Notes: a model not told the origin generated them from the letters alone. 8,177 nucleotides of DNA from JAYQPQ01 sp038145405 (GCA_038145405.1 JAYQPQ010000068.1:1-8177), one strand, 5' to 3'; counted from the stretch's first letter, positions 1 through 6,648 are shown. Numbers and translations are program-made.

Positions 1-52
1 GATTCCGCCTGACCTAAGGTGCAACCAGCAAATAAATTAGGGGATAACCTCC

Positions 53-550
53 ATGCAAGCGATGAAATTACTCGGCCTGCTCTTAGTGTGTCTGTGTTCT
101 GTATCGGCTTATGCCCAGCGGCCTGCGCCGGCGCGAGCCCCGGCGACTGAGCTGGCCCTGGAGGCAGCGCATACGGCCATAGCGGTCTGTGCTGCCAACG
201 GCTTCAACGTGGCGGTAAGCGTGGTGGATGCCGCCGGCGGGGTTCGGGTATTGGCGGTCGCCGATGGCGCTGGCGCACGTCTTGGCATGCCAGCGACACG
301 CAAGGCAACAGCCGCGGTGACTTTTGGTGTGCCGACGGCAACTCTCGAGGAGCAGGTCAAAACCGATGTGGCACTGGCAGCTCGCTTCGAAGCAGAATCT
401 GCGACCCTGTATGCCCGTGCAGGTGGTTTACCGCTGATCGTCAATGGGGAAGTTATCGGCGCTATCGGTGTAGGCGGAGCGCCGGATGGGATGCAGGATG
501 AACACTGTGCAGCCCAAGGATTAGCGGCGATTCAGGATCGGCTGATGTAG
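53..550 (+). CDS. Exported HbpS/GlcG-family (DUF336) heme-binding-like protein
   Basis: This 165-residue protein has a signal peptide (hydrophobic residues about 5-18, then AYA before Gln22, a good signal peptidase I site) followed by one GlcG/HbpS domain at about 32-164. Family-like segments are VVDAAGGVRV (58-67), RKATAAVTFG (83-92), GGLPLIVNGEVIGAIGVGG (124-142) and the C-terminal QDEHCAAQGLAAI. Members of the family bind heme or sit beside glycolate-oxidation genes; Streptomyces HbpS is a secreted heme sensor. The export signal here favours a periplasmic, HbpS-like role, but the ligand cannot be read from the sequence. The start at 53 is preferred because AGGGG lies 9 bases upstream (39-43); the ATG at 62 has no such site. 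It is monocistronic as far as seen and converges on the lipoprotein gene 97 bases away, with no clear terminator between them. The family call is firm; the function is tentative. Confidence 0.88.
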   Translation: MQAMKLLGLLLVCLCSVSAYAQRPAPARAPATELALEAAHTAIAVCAANGFNVAVSVVDAAGGVRVLAVADGAGARLGMPATRKATAAVTFGVPTATLEEQVKTDVALAARFEAESATLYARAGGLPLIVNGEVIGAIGVGGAPDGMQDEHCAAQGLAAIQDRLM

Positions 551-647
551 TTCCCGCCCGGAGCCAGTTGCAGCCATTTGGCGTGCCGGGACTTCCCGCC
601 GCCGACGGGATGGCGGACGAAAATCGGGTTGGAGAGAATCTGCCCGT

Positions 648-1631
648 TTAGGGACGCTGGAACTGATCAAACCACTCGAAGGCCGGGGCGCCCAGCACTT
701 CGTGGTCGCCGGCGCGGATGGTCACCCGCAGGTTGTCCAGTTCGCGTCGTAAAAAGATTTCCCGCCCGGAAGCCGCGTCGATGCGCACCGTGGTTCCAGT
801 AGGAACCGGTTCGTCGCCTCGAATGCGGCCTATGTCTTCATCGCTAATCAGGCCGGGAGCCAGCGCGCGGAACGCCAGCATCTGGCTGTCCACAGGAACA
901 TTGGGGTCGTCCTTCTGCCCATTCAGATCCAGCGGTGGGAGCTCTACTCCCGGTGTGAAGTAGGTGATGGGTGAGCGCTCGCGAAATCGCTGTGTTACCT
1001 CAGCCGACACATTAGGATCGCCGCCGAAACAGGTGCGCATGTCCTCGCCGTAGCGGGTATCGCCGCGGTAGGCGTAGTTGGCCAACAGGTCGGGAAATCC
1101 ACTCCAGGAACTCACGGCTGCCCAGACATCCGGATAGCGGTGCGCCATAATCATGCTCATAAAGCCGCCGCCAGAGAAGCCAATAAGGTAGATGCGACTG
1201 GCATCGACAGGGTAGTTTGCCAGGGCCCAATTAACGGTATCGAGGATGTCCTGCTGGGCTAACTCGTTGCCGCAGTGATTGACCAGCGGTCCCCGAAAAT
1301 TAGGGGAGGCCAGCAACCAGCCACGTGCTTCGGCCTCCGCCATGATTTCTGGACGACGCAGAATATCCGTGTAGGTGACACTCGAACCGTGCAGATATAC
1401 CACCAGGGGTATCTGCTGCTCGGTTGGGTCGCCCTGGGGCTCGATAAAGATAACGTCCTGTGCGGCGCTGTCGGCAGTACTGGCAATGCTGAGCTGTCGA
1501 AAACCCGGTGGTTCGGGCGGCGACTGCCGCCCAGAGCCTGCGGTTGCGTCAACTGATACCGGGCTGCTGCAGCCGACCAGAGTAACCACGGCCAAGCCAG
1601 CGAGAAGTTTTTTGTACGCGCTGATGGCCAT
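648..1631 (-). CDS. Lipoprotein alpha/beta hydrolase (PHB-depolymerase/feruloyl-esterase-like)
   Basis: This 327-residue protein begins with a lipoprotein signal: basic YKK, hydrophobic LAGLAVVTLVG, then the lipobox LVGC with the lipidated cysteine at 21. The mature part is an alpha/beta hydrolase of the secreted-esterase type. It shows an oxyanion-hole strand LVVYLHGSS (76-84), a nucleophile elbow GFSGGG with Ser153, a possible acid at Asp241 or Asp242 in NGQKDDPNVP, and His310 in AGDHEVLG close to the C-terminus. All three triad elements are therefore present. It most likely cleaves ester bonds outside the inner membrane; the substrate is unknown. It follows the DUF1080 gene by 27 bases on the same strand, so the two are probably co-transcribed and may act on related plant or algal carbohydrate material (inference). 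The Shine-Dalgarno site is weak (GTAGAG), which fits translation within an operon. A peptidase-like S9 member is a less likely alternative. Confidence 0.82.
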   Translation of the reverse strand: MAISAYKKLLAGLAVVTLVGCSSPVSVDATAGSGRQSPPEPPGFRQLSIASTADSAAQDVIFIEPQGDPTEQQIPLVVYLHGSSVTYTDILRRPEIMAEAEARGWLLASPNFRGPLVNHCGNELAQQDILDTVNWALANYPVDASRIYLIGFSGGGFMSMIMAHRYPDVWAAVSSWSGFPDLLANYAYRGDTRYGEDMRTCFGGDPNVSAEVTQRFRERSPITYFTPGVELPPLDLNGQKDDPNVPVDSQMLAFRALAPGLISDEDIGRIRGDEPVPTGTTVRIDAASGREIFLRRELDNLRVTIRAGDHEVLGAPAFEWFDQFQRP

Positions 1632-1658
1632 GGTGACTCTACCCGGGCGGGGATATCA

Positions 1659-2963
1659 TTACTCGATACCCTCGCGAACATAGACGTTGCGCAGGTCAAC
1701 GGTGTTGACCTCACACTGGAATCCGAATTTGCCGACTGGGTAGATGTTCTCGGCGCGCCCAATGACCAGTCCATTCATCTTGATCACCATGGTGGTGCCG
1801 AAGGCCTGGACTTCATAGGTGGTCCACTGCTGCACCGGGGAGTGGGCATCGTAGGCTTTCTCCGCCAAACCGTAGTCCATCATCGTCATCCCTTGGAGCA
1901 CAGCATTTTGCCTGAACATGAGCGCGTTCCAGGGGAGCTCTGTGTCTCCCATGCCCTGGAGCGAGATTTGATAGGCGCCACCGTCAGCTGGCATGCGCGT
2001 CAAAAAGCCGCTGTCCGCAAGGGCATCGTTAAATCGTGCCTCGAACCGCAGGGTATAGTCGGAATACTCCCGCTCGGTGACGAGGTTGCCCGAGCAACCC
2101 GGTTGTTCGGGGAAGCCCAGTTCCGGCAAGGGACGCGAACCGCGCACGCCGATCGAGCGGCTGCCGGTGACTCGCATAACACCCTCTTCAGGAATGGAGA
2201 ACTTCATTTCTCCATTCGGGTTGGCGCGCACCCAGCCATCAAAATTCTGGCCGTTGAAGAGCGAGACAAACCCGTCCCAGTTGCGCGGCGGGACGGGGCG
2301 CACCCCTTCGATGATCTCGATGGAGCGAAATTCAATGGCACCGCTTTCTGCTTGGATGCCGATGTGACCAAAGTCGGCCCCGCCGCCGAGATAGCCGCTT
2401 CCCAGCAGGCGGTCATTCAGCAATACGGTGACGAAGTCGCCGACCACCTGAATCTCGTGCGTCTGCCATTCGCCGGTATCCGGATAGCTGCGCAGAGCCA
2501 TCTCGGTGTCGAAGTAGGTGGGGCCGCCCGGTATGTCGCGATAGACAACATTACCTCCCCAGCGCGGGTCACCGGGGGCTGCCGTGCGGTTGCCCCTGCC
2601 GCGATTCGACAGCTGCACCTCCACGCCTTTGGGCCAGCCGTTGCCGTAGGTCTCGGTTGCCGCAGGGATATTCAGGAACACACCGCTGATGCCGGTACGT
2701 CCGCCAGGATCGTCCGCTAGATAGCGGAATTCGAAGCGCAGGGTGAAATCATCATACTGACGCGCGGAACGCAAAAATCCACCTTCCCCTTCCACGCGCA
2801 ACAGCCCGTCGCGGACAGAAAAGTTATCTGCGTAACGGGGGTCGTCAACGGTCCAGTTGTTCAGGGTTTTGCCGTCAAACAGCGGCGTGAAATGGCTGGA
2901 CTGGGCGAACAGCGATGCGCTAAAACCGAGAAGAAGAAATAAGCTGCCAGATACTATTTTCAT
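1659..2963 (-). CDS. Secreted protein with two DUF1080 (3-keto-disaccharide hydrolase-like) domains
   Basis: This 434-residue protein has a signal peptide (MKIVSG, hydrophobic LFLLLGFSASLFA, probable cleavage after Ala20). Two concanavalin-like DUF1080 domains follow, at about 26-218 and 230-431. The duplication is visible directly: FTPLFDGKTLNNWT (25-38) matches FVSLFNGQNFDGWV (232-245); YDDFTLRFEFR (70-80) matches YSDYTLRFEAR (300-310); and GHIGIQAESGAIEFRSIEI (199-217) matches GKFGFQCEVNTVDLRNVYV (411-429). The first repeat keeps the GVEVQL core (113-118), and the second keeps GAYQISLQG (329-337). DUF1080 proteins are typically periplasmic or exported, and some hydrolyse 3-keto-glycosides made by Gfo/Idh/MocA oxidoreductases; no such oxidoreductase lies in this window. 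The ribosome-binding site AGGTGG stands just upstream of the ATG at 2963. It is first in a probable operon with the lipoprotein esterase. Family call firm, substrate unknown. Confidence 0.88.
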   Translation of the reverse strand: MKIVSGSLFLLLGFSASLFAQSSHFTPLFDGKTLNNWTVDDPRYADNFSVRDGLLRVEGEGGFLRSARQYDDFTLRFEFRYLADDPGGRTGISGVFLNIPAATETYGNGWPKGVEVQLSNRGRGNRTAAPGDPRWGGNVVYRDIPGGPTYFDTEMALRSYPDTGEWQTHEIQVVGDFVTVLLNDRLLGSGYLGGGADFGHIGIQAESGAIEFRSIEIIEGVRPVPPRNWDGFVSLFNGQNFDGWVRANPNGEMKFSIPEEGVMRVTGSRSIGVRGSRPLPELGFPEQPGCSGNLVTEREYSDYTLRFEARFNDALADSGFLTRMPADGGAYQISLQGMGDTELPWNALMFRQNAVLQGMTMMDYGLAEKAYDAHSPVQQWTTYEVQAFGTTMVIKMNGLVIGRAENIYPVGKFGFQCEVNTVDLRNVYVREGIE

Positions 2964-3000
2964 AGCCCACCTCTGAGTACATATAGCATTGTTTGAGGCC

Positions 3001-3029
3001 AGAATAGGGTGAGCGTAAAAGGCTGTCTA
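3001..3029 (-). promoter_or_regulatory. Candidate sigma-70 promoter of the DUF1080-esterase operon
   Basis: On the minus strand, TAGACA (3029-3024, five of six matches to the -35 consensus) is followed after 17 bases by TATTCT (3006-3001, four of six matches to the -10 consensus). Transcription would start near 2994, giving a leader of about 30 bases that includes the AGGTGG ribosome-binding site. It is the best-spaced pair I found in this gap, but the prediction rests on sequence match alone. Confidence 0.35.
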
Positions 3030-3030
3030 T

Positions 3031-3071
3031 AAAGTTTATTGTGCGCTCCGATAAAACTTTTGGCCGAAAGT
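3031..3071. promoter_or_regulatory. Overlapping inverted repeats beside the DUF1080 promoter (possible operator)
   Basis: AAAGTTTAT (3031-3039) is mirrored by ATAAAACTTT (3051-3060), an inverted repeat with one base of bulge and an 11-base spacer. Overlapping its right arm is a 16-base near-palindrome, ACTTTTGGCCGAAAGT (3056-3071), with one mismatched pair. Both lie just upstream of the candidate -35 box, where an activator or repressor of the operon could bind. No regulator gene is adjacent, and I do not recognise the site as belonging to a named family. Confidence 0.3.
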
Positions 3072-3131
3072 GGACAGTGCGACGGCCCGCTGCAGAGACC
3101 GCTCCAAACAGCCCGCGGATTTCATCTAGTC

Positions 3132-3155
3132 AAAAAAATGGGGCCCGCAGGCCCC
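3132..3155 (-). terminator. Rho-independent terminator after the DLH-family gene
   Basis: Read on the minus strand, GGGGCC (3155-3150), a four-base TGCG loop and GGCCCC (3145-3140) form a perfect six-pair GC stem. It is followed by A and seven T residues (3138-3132). It begins 37 bases past the stop codon of the dienelactone-hydrolase-family gene, and so separates that transcript from the DUF1080 operon downstream. Confidence 0.88.
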
Positions 3156-3192
3156 GCATTTCGCACAGTGGCGAAGGTAACAATAGGTTTGA

Positions 3193-4107
3193 TCAGCCCC
3201 GCACGTACTGATTGAACCAGGCGACAGTTTTGCCCCAGGCTTCTTTGGCTGCTGCTTCGTTATAGCGCTCGGGAGTGGCGTCGTTAAAGAAGCCGTGCAC
3301 CGAGTCGGGGTAGATGTTGACGCCGTAGCTGACGCCAGCGGCTTTCAGTGCCTCCTCGTACGCCGGCCAGGCGGCGACCAGTCGGGCGTCCAGCGCCCCG
3401 TGTTGCACCAGGACAGCGGCCTTGATATTGGTCACTTCTTCTAGTGCCGGGGCGCCGCCGTAGAAGGGCACGGCGGCTGCCAGATCAGCACCCAGGCGCA
3501 CGGCCATCTGGTTGGAAATGCCGCCGCCATAGCAGAAACCGGTGATGCCGATCTTGCCGTTGCAGTCTTCGCGGTTTTTCAGCCAGAGAGAGGAGGCAAC
3601 GATGTCTTCAAAGCGCTTGCCGGCATCCAATTGGTTGAAAAGCTGGCCACCCTGGTAGTCATCGCCCGGATAGCCGCCGACAGAGGTCAGTACGTCGGGC
3701 GCAAAAGCCATGAAGTTGGCCAGGGCGAAGCGCCGGGCCACGTCTTCGGTATGGGGGTTCAGACCGCGGTTTTCGTGCACCACCACAATGCCAGGCAGTT
3801 GTGCCGGTGTGGCGCTGCGGCTATCGGCGCTGAACGGACGCACCAGGTAGCCGCGAATATAGCCGTGACCGTTGGGAGAGGGCACGGAGACATACTCGGC
3901 CTTGATGCGCTCATCGTCGCGGGCAATCTGCTGCCCCATGGCGTAGTCGGGCATCAGGGCTTCCACGATGGAGCCAGCCGTCAGGCCGACTACCGCAAAC
4001 TTGCTGATGCCGTCGAGGAAAGCCCGGCGGCTAATATCGCCGTGAATAAAATCGGTGTAGAGCTGGACGGCTTCCGGTGGAACCGTGCGTCGTTGTTTTT
4101 CTGACAT
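3193..4107 (-). CDS. Dienelactone hydrolase family protein with twin-arginine-like N-terminus
   Basis: This 304-residue protein has a DLH alpha/beta-hydrolase domain at about 70-303. The four residues known for the Pseudomonas dienelactone hydrolase active site all have counterparts: Glu112 in VVVHENRG, nucleophile Cys192 in GFCYGGG, Asp240 in HGALDAR and His271 in SVHGFF. Before the domain lies SRRAFL (26-31) followed by a hydrophobic stretch (about 37-51), which resembles a Tat export signal. Related YghX-type proteins carry a similar extension, so export is likely but not certain. Classic DLH opens the lactone ring of dienelactone in chloroaromatic breakdown; members with this extension have no well-defined substrate and no catabolic neighbours are present here. 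The start at 4107 has a GAGGGG ribosome-binding site 8 bases upstream. The gene appears monocistronic, ending at a strong terminator. Confidence 0.87.
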   Translation of the reverse strand: MSEKQRRTVPPEAVQLYTDFIHGDISRRAFLDGISKFAVVGLTAGSIVEALMPDYAMGQQIARDDERIKAEYVSVPSPNGHGYIRGYLVRPFSADSRSATPAQLPGIVVVHENRGLNPHTEDVARRFALANFMAFAPDVLTSVGGYPGDDYQGGQLFNQLDAGKRFEDIVASSLWLKNREDCNGKIGITGFCYGGGISNQMAVRLGADLAAAVPFYGGAPALEEVTNIKAAVLVQHGALDARLVAAWPAYEEALKAAGVSYGVNIYPDSVHGFFNDATPERYNEAAAKEAWGKTVAWFNQYVRG

Positions 4108-4143
4108 GGGATGTCCCCTCTCATTGATCAGTTGGACGCCCCG

Positions 4144-4152
4144 ATCATAGCA
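4144..4152 (-). promoter_or_regulatory. Candidate extended -10 promoter of the DLH-family gene
   Basis: On the minus strand the string TGCTATGAT (4152-4144) matches the extended -10 form TGnTATAAT with one mismatch. It lies about 37 bases before the start codon, leaving room for the leader and ribosome-binding site. No good -35 box stands at 17 bases, which is tolerated by extended -10 promoters. This is a motif-level prediction only. Confidence 0.33.
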
Positions 4153-4224
4153 ATGCCTGTCCTGCGCAAAATAGAGGCAGACAAAATAATTAACCTAATG
4201 GTGCCGGAGAGAGGGCCGGCGGAA

Positions 4225-4341
4225 TCAGAGTTCGGATACGGAGCGCGAGGCCTTCTTGGCAGCCTTGGCGGCACGCTTCTCTTTCGGGGTGTGTTGAGCC
4301 TTTTTCTTGGCTTCTTTTTTGGTATTGCGCTCTTTGCTCAT
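4225..4341 (-). CDS. Small lysine-rich protein (38 residues, MSKERNTKKE type)
   Basis: This short gene encodes a 38-residue, very basic protein: 11 lysines and 3 arginines against 4 glutamates. It starts MSKERNTKKEAKKKAQ and ends ASRSVSEL. The start has a good ribosome-binding site (AGGTGG, about 6 bases before the ATG at 4341). I recall small proteins of the same opening (MSKERNTKKE...TPKEKRAAK) in many Gammaproteobacteria as uncharacterised hypothetical proteins; this is recognition from memory, not a search. It has no membrane segment, signal or cysteine, and the charge pattern suggests a disordered or helical nucleic-acid-binding peptide (inference). It lies 69 bases downstream of the patatin gene on the same strand and may share its transcript. 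The opposite-strand 82-codon frame over the same bases looks like a shadow. Confidence 0.78.
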   Translation of the reverse strand: MSKERNTKKEAKKKAQHTPKEKRAAKAAKKASRSVSEL

Positions 4342-4410
4342 GATTTCCACCTGCAATGAATTCAATGGCTGGTCAGTATGCGCTTTAAGACCGCTGAGTG
4401 AGAAGGGGGG

Positions 4411-5523
4411 TTAGCTGAGGAATCGAAGCAGATCCTCCCGTTGTGCCATGCCATCCCGGTAGCCCAGTTCAATCAGATCGTTGATATAGCCGGGTTCAAA
4501 CAACAGGTAACTGGGCAGGCGCCAGTCGTTACCCCAGCCGCCGATCGCCTGCATCAGCTTTTTCACGCTCCAGGGCAGTTCGCGTACGTGGCGGGCGGTG
4601 ATATCGCGCACATCTTCGGACGGCTGAATTTTCAGTAGTTCTATAATTTTCAGCGGGGTTTGCTCGCGTTGCACAGCACTCATCAGAGAAAGGGTGCCGT
4701 TAATGCGCATCTGCCGTTCGTAGTCGGTGTCCAGGCTGTCTCCAAAGGCGATATCCAGCAGGTGGCCAATGAGGTTGCCCGGGCTTGGCAGGCGCTTGTA
4801 TTTGGCACTTTGCGCAGTGTCGAGTTTCTGGTCGCGCAGGCCGATCACCAGGATGCGATCGGCACCCAGGTGAATGGCGGGACTCAGGGGAGCAGTCAGG
4901 CGCAGCGAGCCATCGCCGAAGAACTCGTCGCCAATCCTCACCGTAGGGAAAATGATGGGCAGGGAGATGGAAGCCATGACGTGGCGCAAATCGATGGGGC
5001 TGCGCTGGCCGATGCGACGAGCGCGCTCCCAGGGTTCAATATTTTGCTCCCCCTGAAAAAAGGTAACGGCCCGCCCCGAGGTGTAGCTGGATGCCGAAAT
5101 ACCGACGGCGTGGATCAGCTGTCGCTCGATATTGCGTTCAATGCGGCTGAAATCCAGGTTGCGGGCCAAGAGGTTCTGCAGAGGACGATTGTCGAGTAGC
5201 GAGCGAATGGGGCGATCGTCGCGAGTACCCATCAGCACGCTGGTGAGATAGCGCAGCGTATTGAACAGAGCCTTCGGGCCGGTCTGGTAAACCGCTTTAG
5301 CATGCAGTGAACGCCATAGCTGATCGAGACCGTCCACCGCCACGCTAAAATTGTCGGCATGGGCGGCCAGCCAGGCAGCGTTGATGGCGCCGACCGACGA
5401 TCCGGTTACTACCTGAAAGGCCGAATGATCGCTGGGCAGAATGTCGCCCACGGCCTTGAGCACACCCACCTGATAGGCGCCGCGTGCGCCGCCGCCCGGC
5501 AGAACTAGGGCGTTCTTGATCAT
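4411..5523 (-). CDS. Patatin-like phospholipase family protein
   Basis: This 370-residue protein carries a bacterial patatin domain at about 4-225. It opens with the oxyanion glycine loop GGGARG (10-15), followed by the nucleophile elbow GSSVG with Ser43 and the catalytic aspartate at Asp204 in GDGS. The Ser-Asp dyad is thus intact. Such enzymes hydrolyse acyl esters of phospholipids or other lipids; the substrate and location here are unknown. There is no signal peptide. The remaining part (about 240-370) is a less conserved C-terminal extension. The reading frame opens further upstream at a TTG (5571), but the ATG at 5523 is preferred: it places the glycine loop at the usual distance from the N-terminus and has AAGG 9 bases upstream. 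A 14-codon reading frame ends as ATGA on this start (see the leader ORF). It is divergent from the acetyltransferase gene and precedes the small lysine-rich gene. Confidence 0.9.
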   Translation of the reverse strand: MIKNALVLPGGGARGAYQVGVLKAVGDILPSDHSAFQVVTGSSVGAINAAWLAAHADNFSVAVDGLDQLWRSLHAKAVYQTGPKALFNTLRYLTSVLMGTRDDRPIRSLLDNRPLQNLLARNLDFSRIERNIERQLIHAVGISASSYTSGRAVTFFQGEQNIEPWERARRIGQRSPIDLRHVMASISLPIIFPTVRIGDEFFGDGSLRLTAPLSPAIHLGADRILVIGLRDQKLDTAQSAKYKRLPSPGNLIGHLLDIAFGDSLDTDYERQMRINGTLSLMSAVQREQTPLKIIELLKIQPSEDVRDITARHVRELPWSVKKLMQAIGGWGNDWRLPSYLLFEPGYINDLIELGYRDGMAQREDLLRFLS

Positions 5524-5564
5524 GGGGCGTAACCTTGCCAGTGCTCTGCAATCCGGATCGACAT
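5520..5564 (-). CDS. Possible 14-codon leader ORF coupled to the patatin gene
   Basis: A short frame, MSIRIAEHWQGYAP, starts with ATG at 5564 and ends in TGA at 5522-5520, overlapping the patatin ATG (5523-5521) as ATGA. It has a strong Shine-Dalgarno match, GGGGAG (5579-5574), 9 bases before its start; this is better than the site in front of the patatin gene itself. ATGA overlaps commonly mark translational coupling. The peptide shows no run of a single amino acid of the kind seen in attenuators. It could equally be a chance frame; there is no conservation evidence here. Confidence 0.3.
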   Translation of the reverse strand: MSIRIAEHWQGYAP

Positions 5565-5642
5565 AGCGCAATTCTCCCCGGTTTGCGGTCGCTGGTGCAA
5601 TGACTGTGGTCTGCGACTGGCGCCGATAGCAAGTCGCGTAAA

Positions 5643-5699
5643 TTTCCCGTTGCGGGAGGGTAAAGCGGCATCCCTCGCGCTTTACTTGCTGCCGGGAAA
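5643..5699. repeat. Nested inverted repeat between patatin and acetyltransferase genes
   Basis: Outer arms TTTCCCG (5643-5649) and CGGGAAA (5693-5699) enclose inner arms GTAAAGCG (5660-5667) and CGCTTTAC (5678-5685), each pair perfectly complementary. Alternative smaller hairpins also exist, such as TCCCG-TTG-CGGGA (5645-5657). It ends 22 bases before the acetyltransferase start and lies about 120 bases upstream of the patatin start. It may be a divergent operator or a dispersed palindromic repeat; no T-run follows either side, so it is unlikely to be an intrinsic terminator. Confidence 0.55.
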
Positions 5700-5721
5700 C
5701 TGACTAGTGAGAGGAAGTGAG

Positions 5722-6159
5722 TTGGAGCACATACGCGATGCCGTGCCGGATGATATGCCACTGCTGGCGGACATCTACTGTCGAGCCAGGGCAAGTACGG
5801 CCTGTTATGCGCTGGAAGATGCCATGTCGCCAGCACAGATGGAGGAGCTGATCATGGGAGAGGTGGTGCTGGTAGCCGAGTGGAAGGGCCAGGTAGCGGG
5901 CTTTGTTTCGGTTTGGGCGCCGGAGCGTTTTGTGCACAGTCTCTATGTCGATCCGCTATTTCAAGGGCGCGGCCTAGGCGACGCACTGCTGGGGGCTTGT
6001 GTGAACCGGTTCGGATTACCCCTGGGACTCAAGTGCGACAAGCGCAATGTGCAGGCCCTGCGCTTTTACCACAAGCGCGGCTGGACAGCGGCAGCGGACG
6101 GTTTGGGCGACGTCGGCCTGTGGGACTACTTGCGCCTGAAGTCAGCCGACGCCGAATGA
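5722..6159 (+). CDS. GNAT family N-acetyltransferase
   Basis: This protein of about 145 residues has the GNAT fold order: an N-terminal IRDAVPDDMPLLADIY segment, a beta strand VVLVAEWKGQVAGFVSV (48-64), then motif A VHSLYVDPLFQGRGLGDAL with the acetyl-CoA pyrophosphate loop QGRGLG (81-86), and a C-terminal NVQALRFYHKRGW (109-121). It should transfer an acetyl group from acetyl-CoA to an amine; the substrate is not predictable. The start is chosen at TTG 5722 because AGGA (5712-5715) stands 6 bases upstream and the protein then begins in the usual GNAT way. A GTG at 5707 in the same frame would add five residues but has a weaker ribosome-binding site. It is divergent from the patatin gene, and only 9 bases separate its stop from that of the convergent YbhB-like gene. 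Confidence 0.87.
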   Translation: MEHIRDAVPDDMPLLADIYCRARASTACYALEDAMSPAQMEELIMGEVVLVAEWKGQVAGFVSVWAPERFVHSLYVDPLFQGRGLGDALLGACVNRFGLPLGLKCDKRNVQALRFYHKRGWTAAADGLGDVGLWDYLRLKSADAE

Positions 6160-6168
6160 TCTGTTGAA

Positions 6169-6648
6169 TCAGTCCTTGCGGTAGGTGCCGCAGATTCGAT
6201 TCATGCCGAGCAGATTTGGCTCCACCCTCTCCAGCAGTTGCCAGAGGGTCAGGCCCAGCTCGAATTTCTCATCGGTATTGAGCGCCATCAGCCAGAAGAA
6301 ATAGCGATGCAGGCCGTGGCCCTGCGGGGCGCGCGGACCGCGATAGCCGATCAGGTTCGCATTATTGATGCCCGCCGTGTAGTCCTCGCAGCCTTCCGGT
6401 ATGCCGGTAACGCTGCCCGGAATGTTGTAGAGCACCCAGTGCACATAGCCATAGTGGCCCTGGGGCGTAACCAGCGGAGCGTCCGGGTCGTGGCAGAACA
6501 GGGCCAGCGATTGAGTAGCATCGGGCAGGTTGCTCCAGCTGAAGGCCGGTGAAATATTGTCGGCGTAAGCCGAGTAGCGCTCGGCGATCAGCCCGCCGTC
6601 GTTGAATGCTGCGCAGCTCAGTTGCAGATCAGATATGGCAAAACCCAT
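6169..6648 (-). CDS. YbhB/YbcL family Raf-kinase-inhibitor-like (PEBP) protein
   Basis: This 159-residue protein is of typical length for bacterial PEBP-like proteins. It carries the family marks: ISPAFSW (32-38), the anion-pocket motif CHDPDAP (52-58), GYVHWVLYNIP (67-77), and GPRAPQGHGLHRY (104-116). Eukaryotic relatives bind phosphatidylethanolamine or Raf kinase; the bacterial role is not well defined. The ATG at 6648 is preferred over an in-frame start further upstream (6735), which would overlap the methyltransferase gene. It has AGAGG about 8-9 bases upstream, and MGFAISDLQL leads directly into the conserved domain. No signal peptide is seen, so it is probably cytoplasmic. It lies 64 bases behind the methyltransferase gene on the same strand with no terminator between, so co-transcription is likely. 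Its 3' end converges on the acetyltransferase gene. Confidence 0.9.
   Translation of the reverse strand: MGFAISDLQLSCAAFNDGGLIAERYSAYADNISPAFSWSNLPDATQSLALFCHDPDAPLVTPQGHYGYVHWVLYNIPGSVTGIPEGCEDYTAGINNANLIGYRGPRAPQGHGLHRYFFWLMALNTDEKFELGLTLWQLLERVEPNLLGMNRICGTYRKD

Noticed and set aside
9..38. CTGACC-18 bases-TAAATT as a promoter for the HbpS-like gene
   Set aside because: Transcription would start after the AGGGG ribosome-binding site at 39-43, leaving only about 8 bases before the ATG, so the real promoter probably lies upstream of the window.
551..647. Short GC-rich hairpins (e.g. TCCCG/CGGGA) between the convergent HbpS-like and lipoprotein genes
   Set aside because: Stems are short, mutually exclusive and lack a T-run on either strand; they are expected by chance in GC-rich sequence.
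1842..2720. 292-codon plus-strand open frame
   Set aside because: It lies wholly antisense to the two-domain DUF1080 gene, which has clear homology-like motifs and a signal peptide. The antisense translation shows no domain or motif and is typical of GC-rich shadow frames.
4203..4220. GCCGG/CCGGC hairpin downstream of the small lysine-rich gene
   Set aside because: The five-pair stem has an eight-base loop and no T-run follows on the minus strand, so it is not a convincing terminator.
4111..4359. 82-codon plus-strand frame with a hydrophobic stretch
   Set aside because: The apparent membrane segment is the antisense of the lysine codons (AAA/AAG read as TTT/CTT) of the 38-residue gene on the other strand, which has the better ribosome-binding site.
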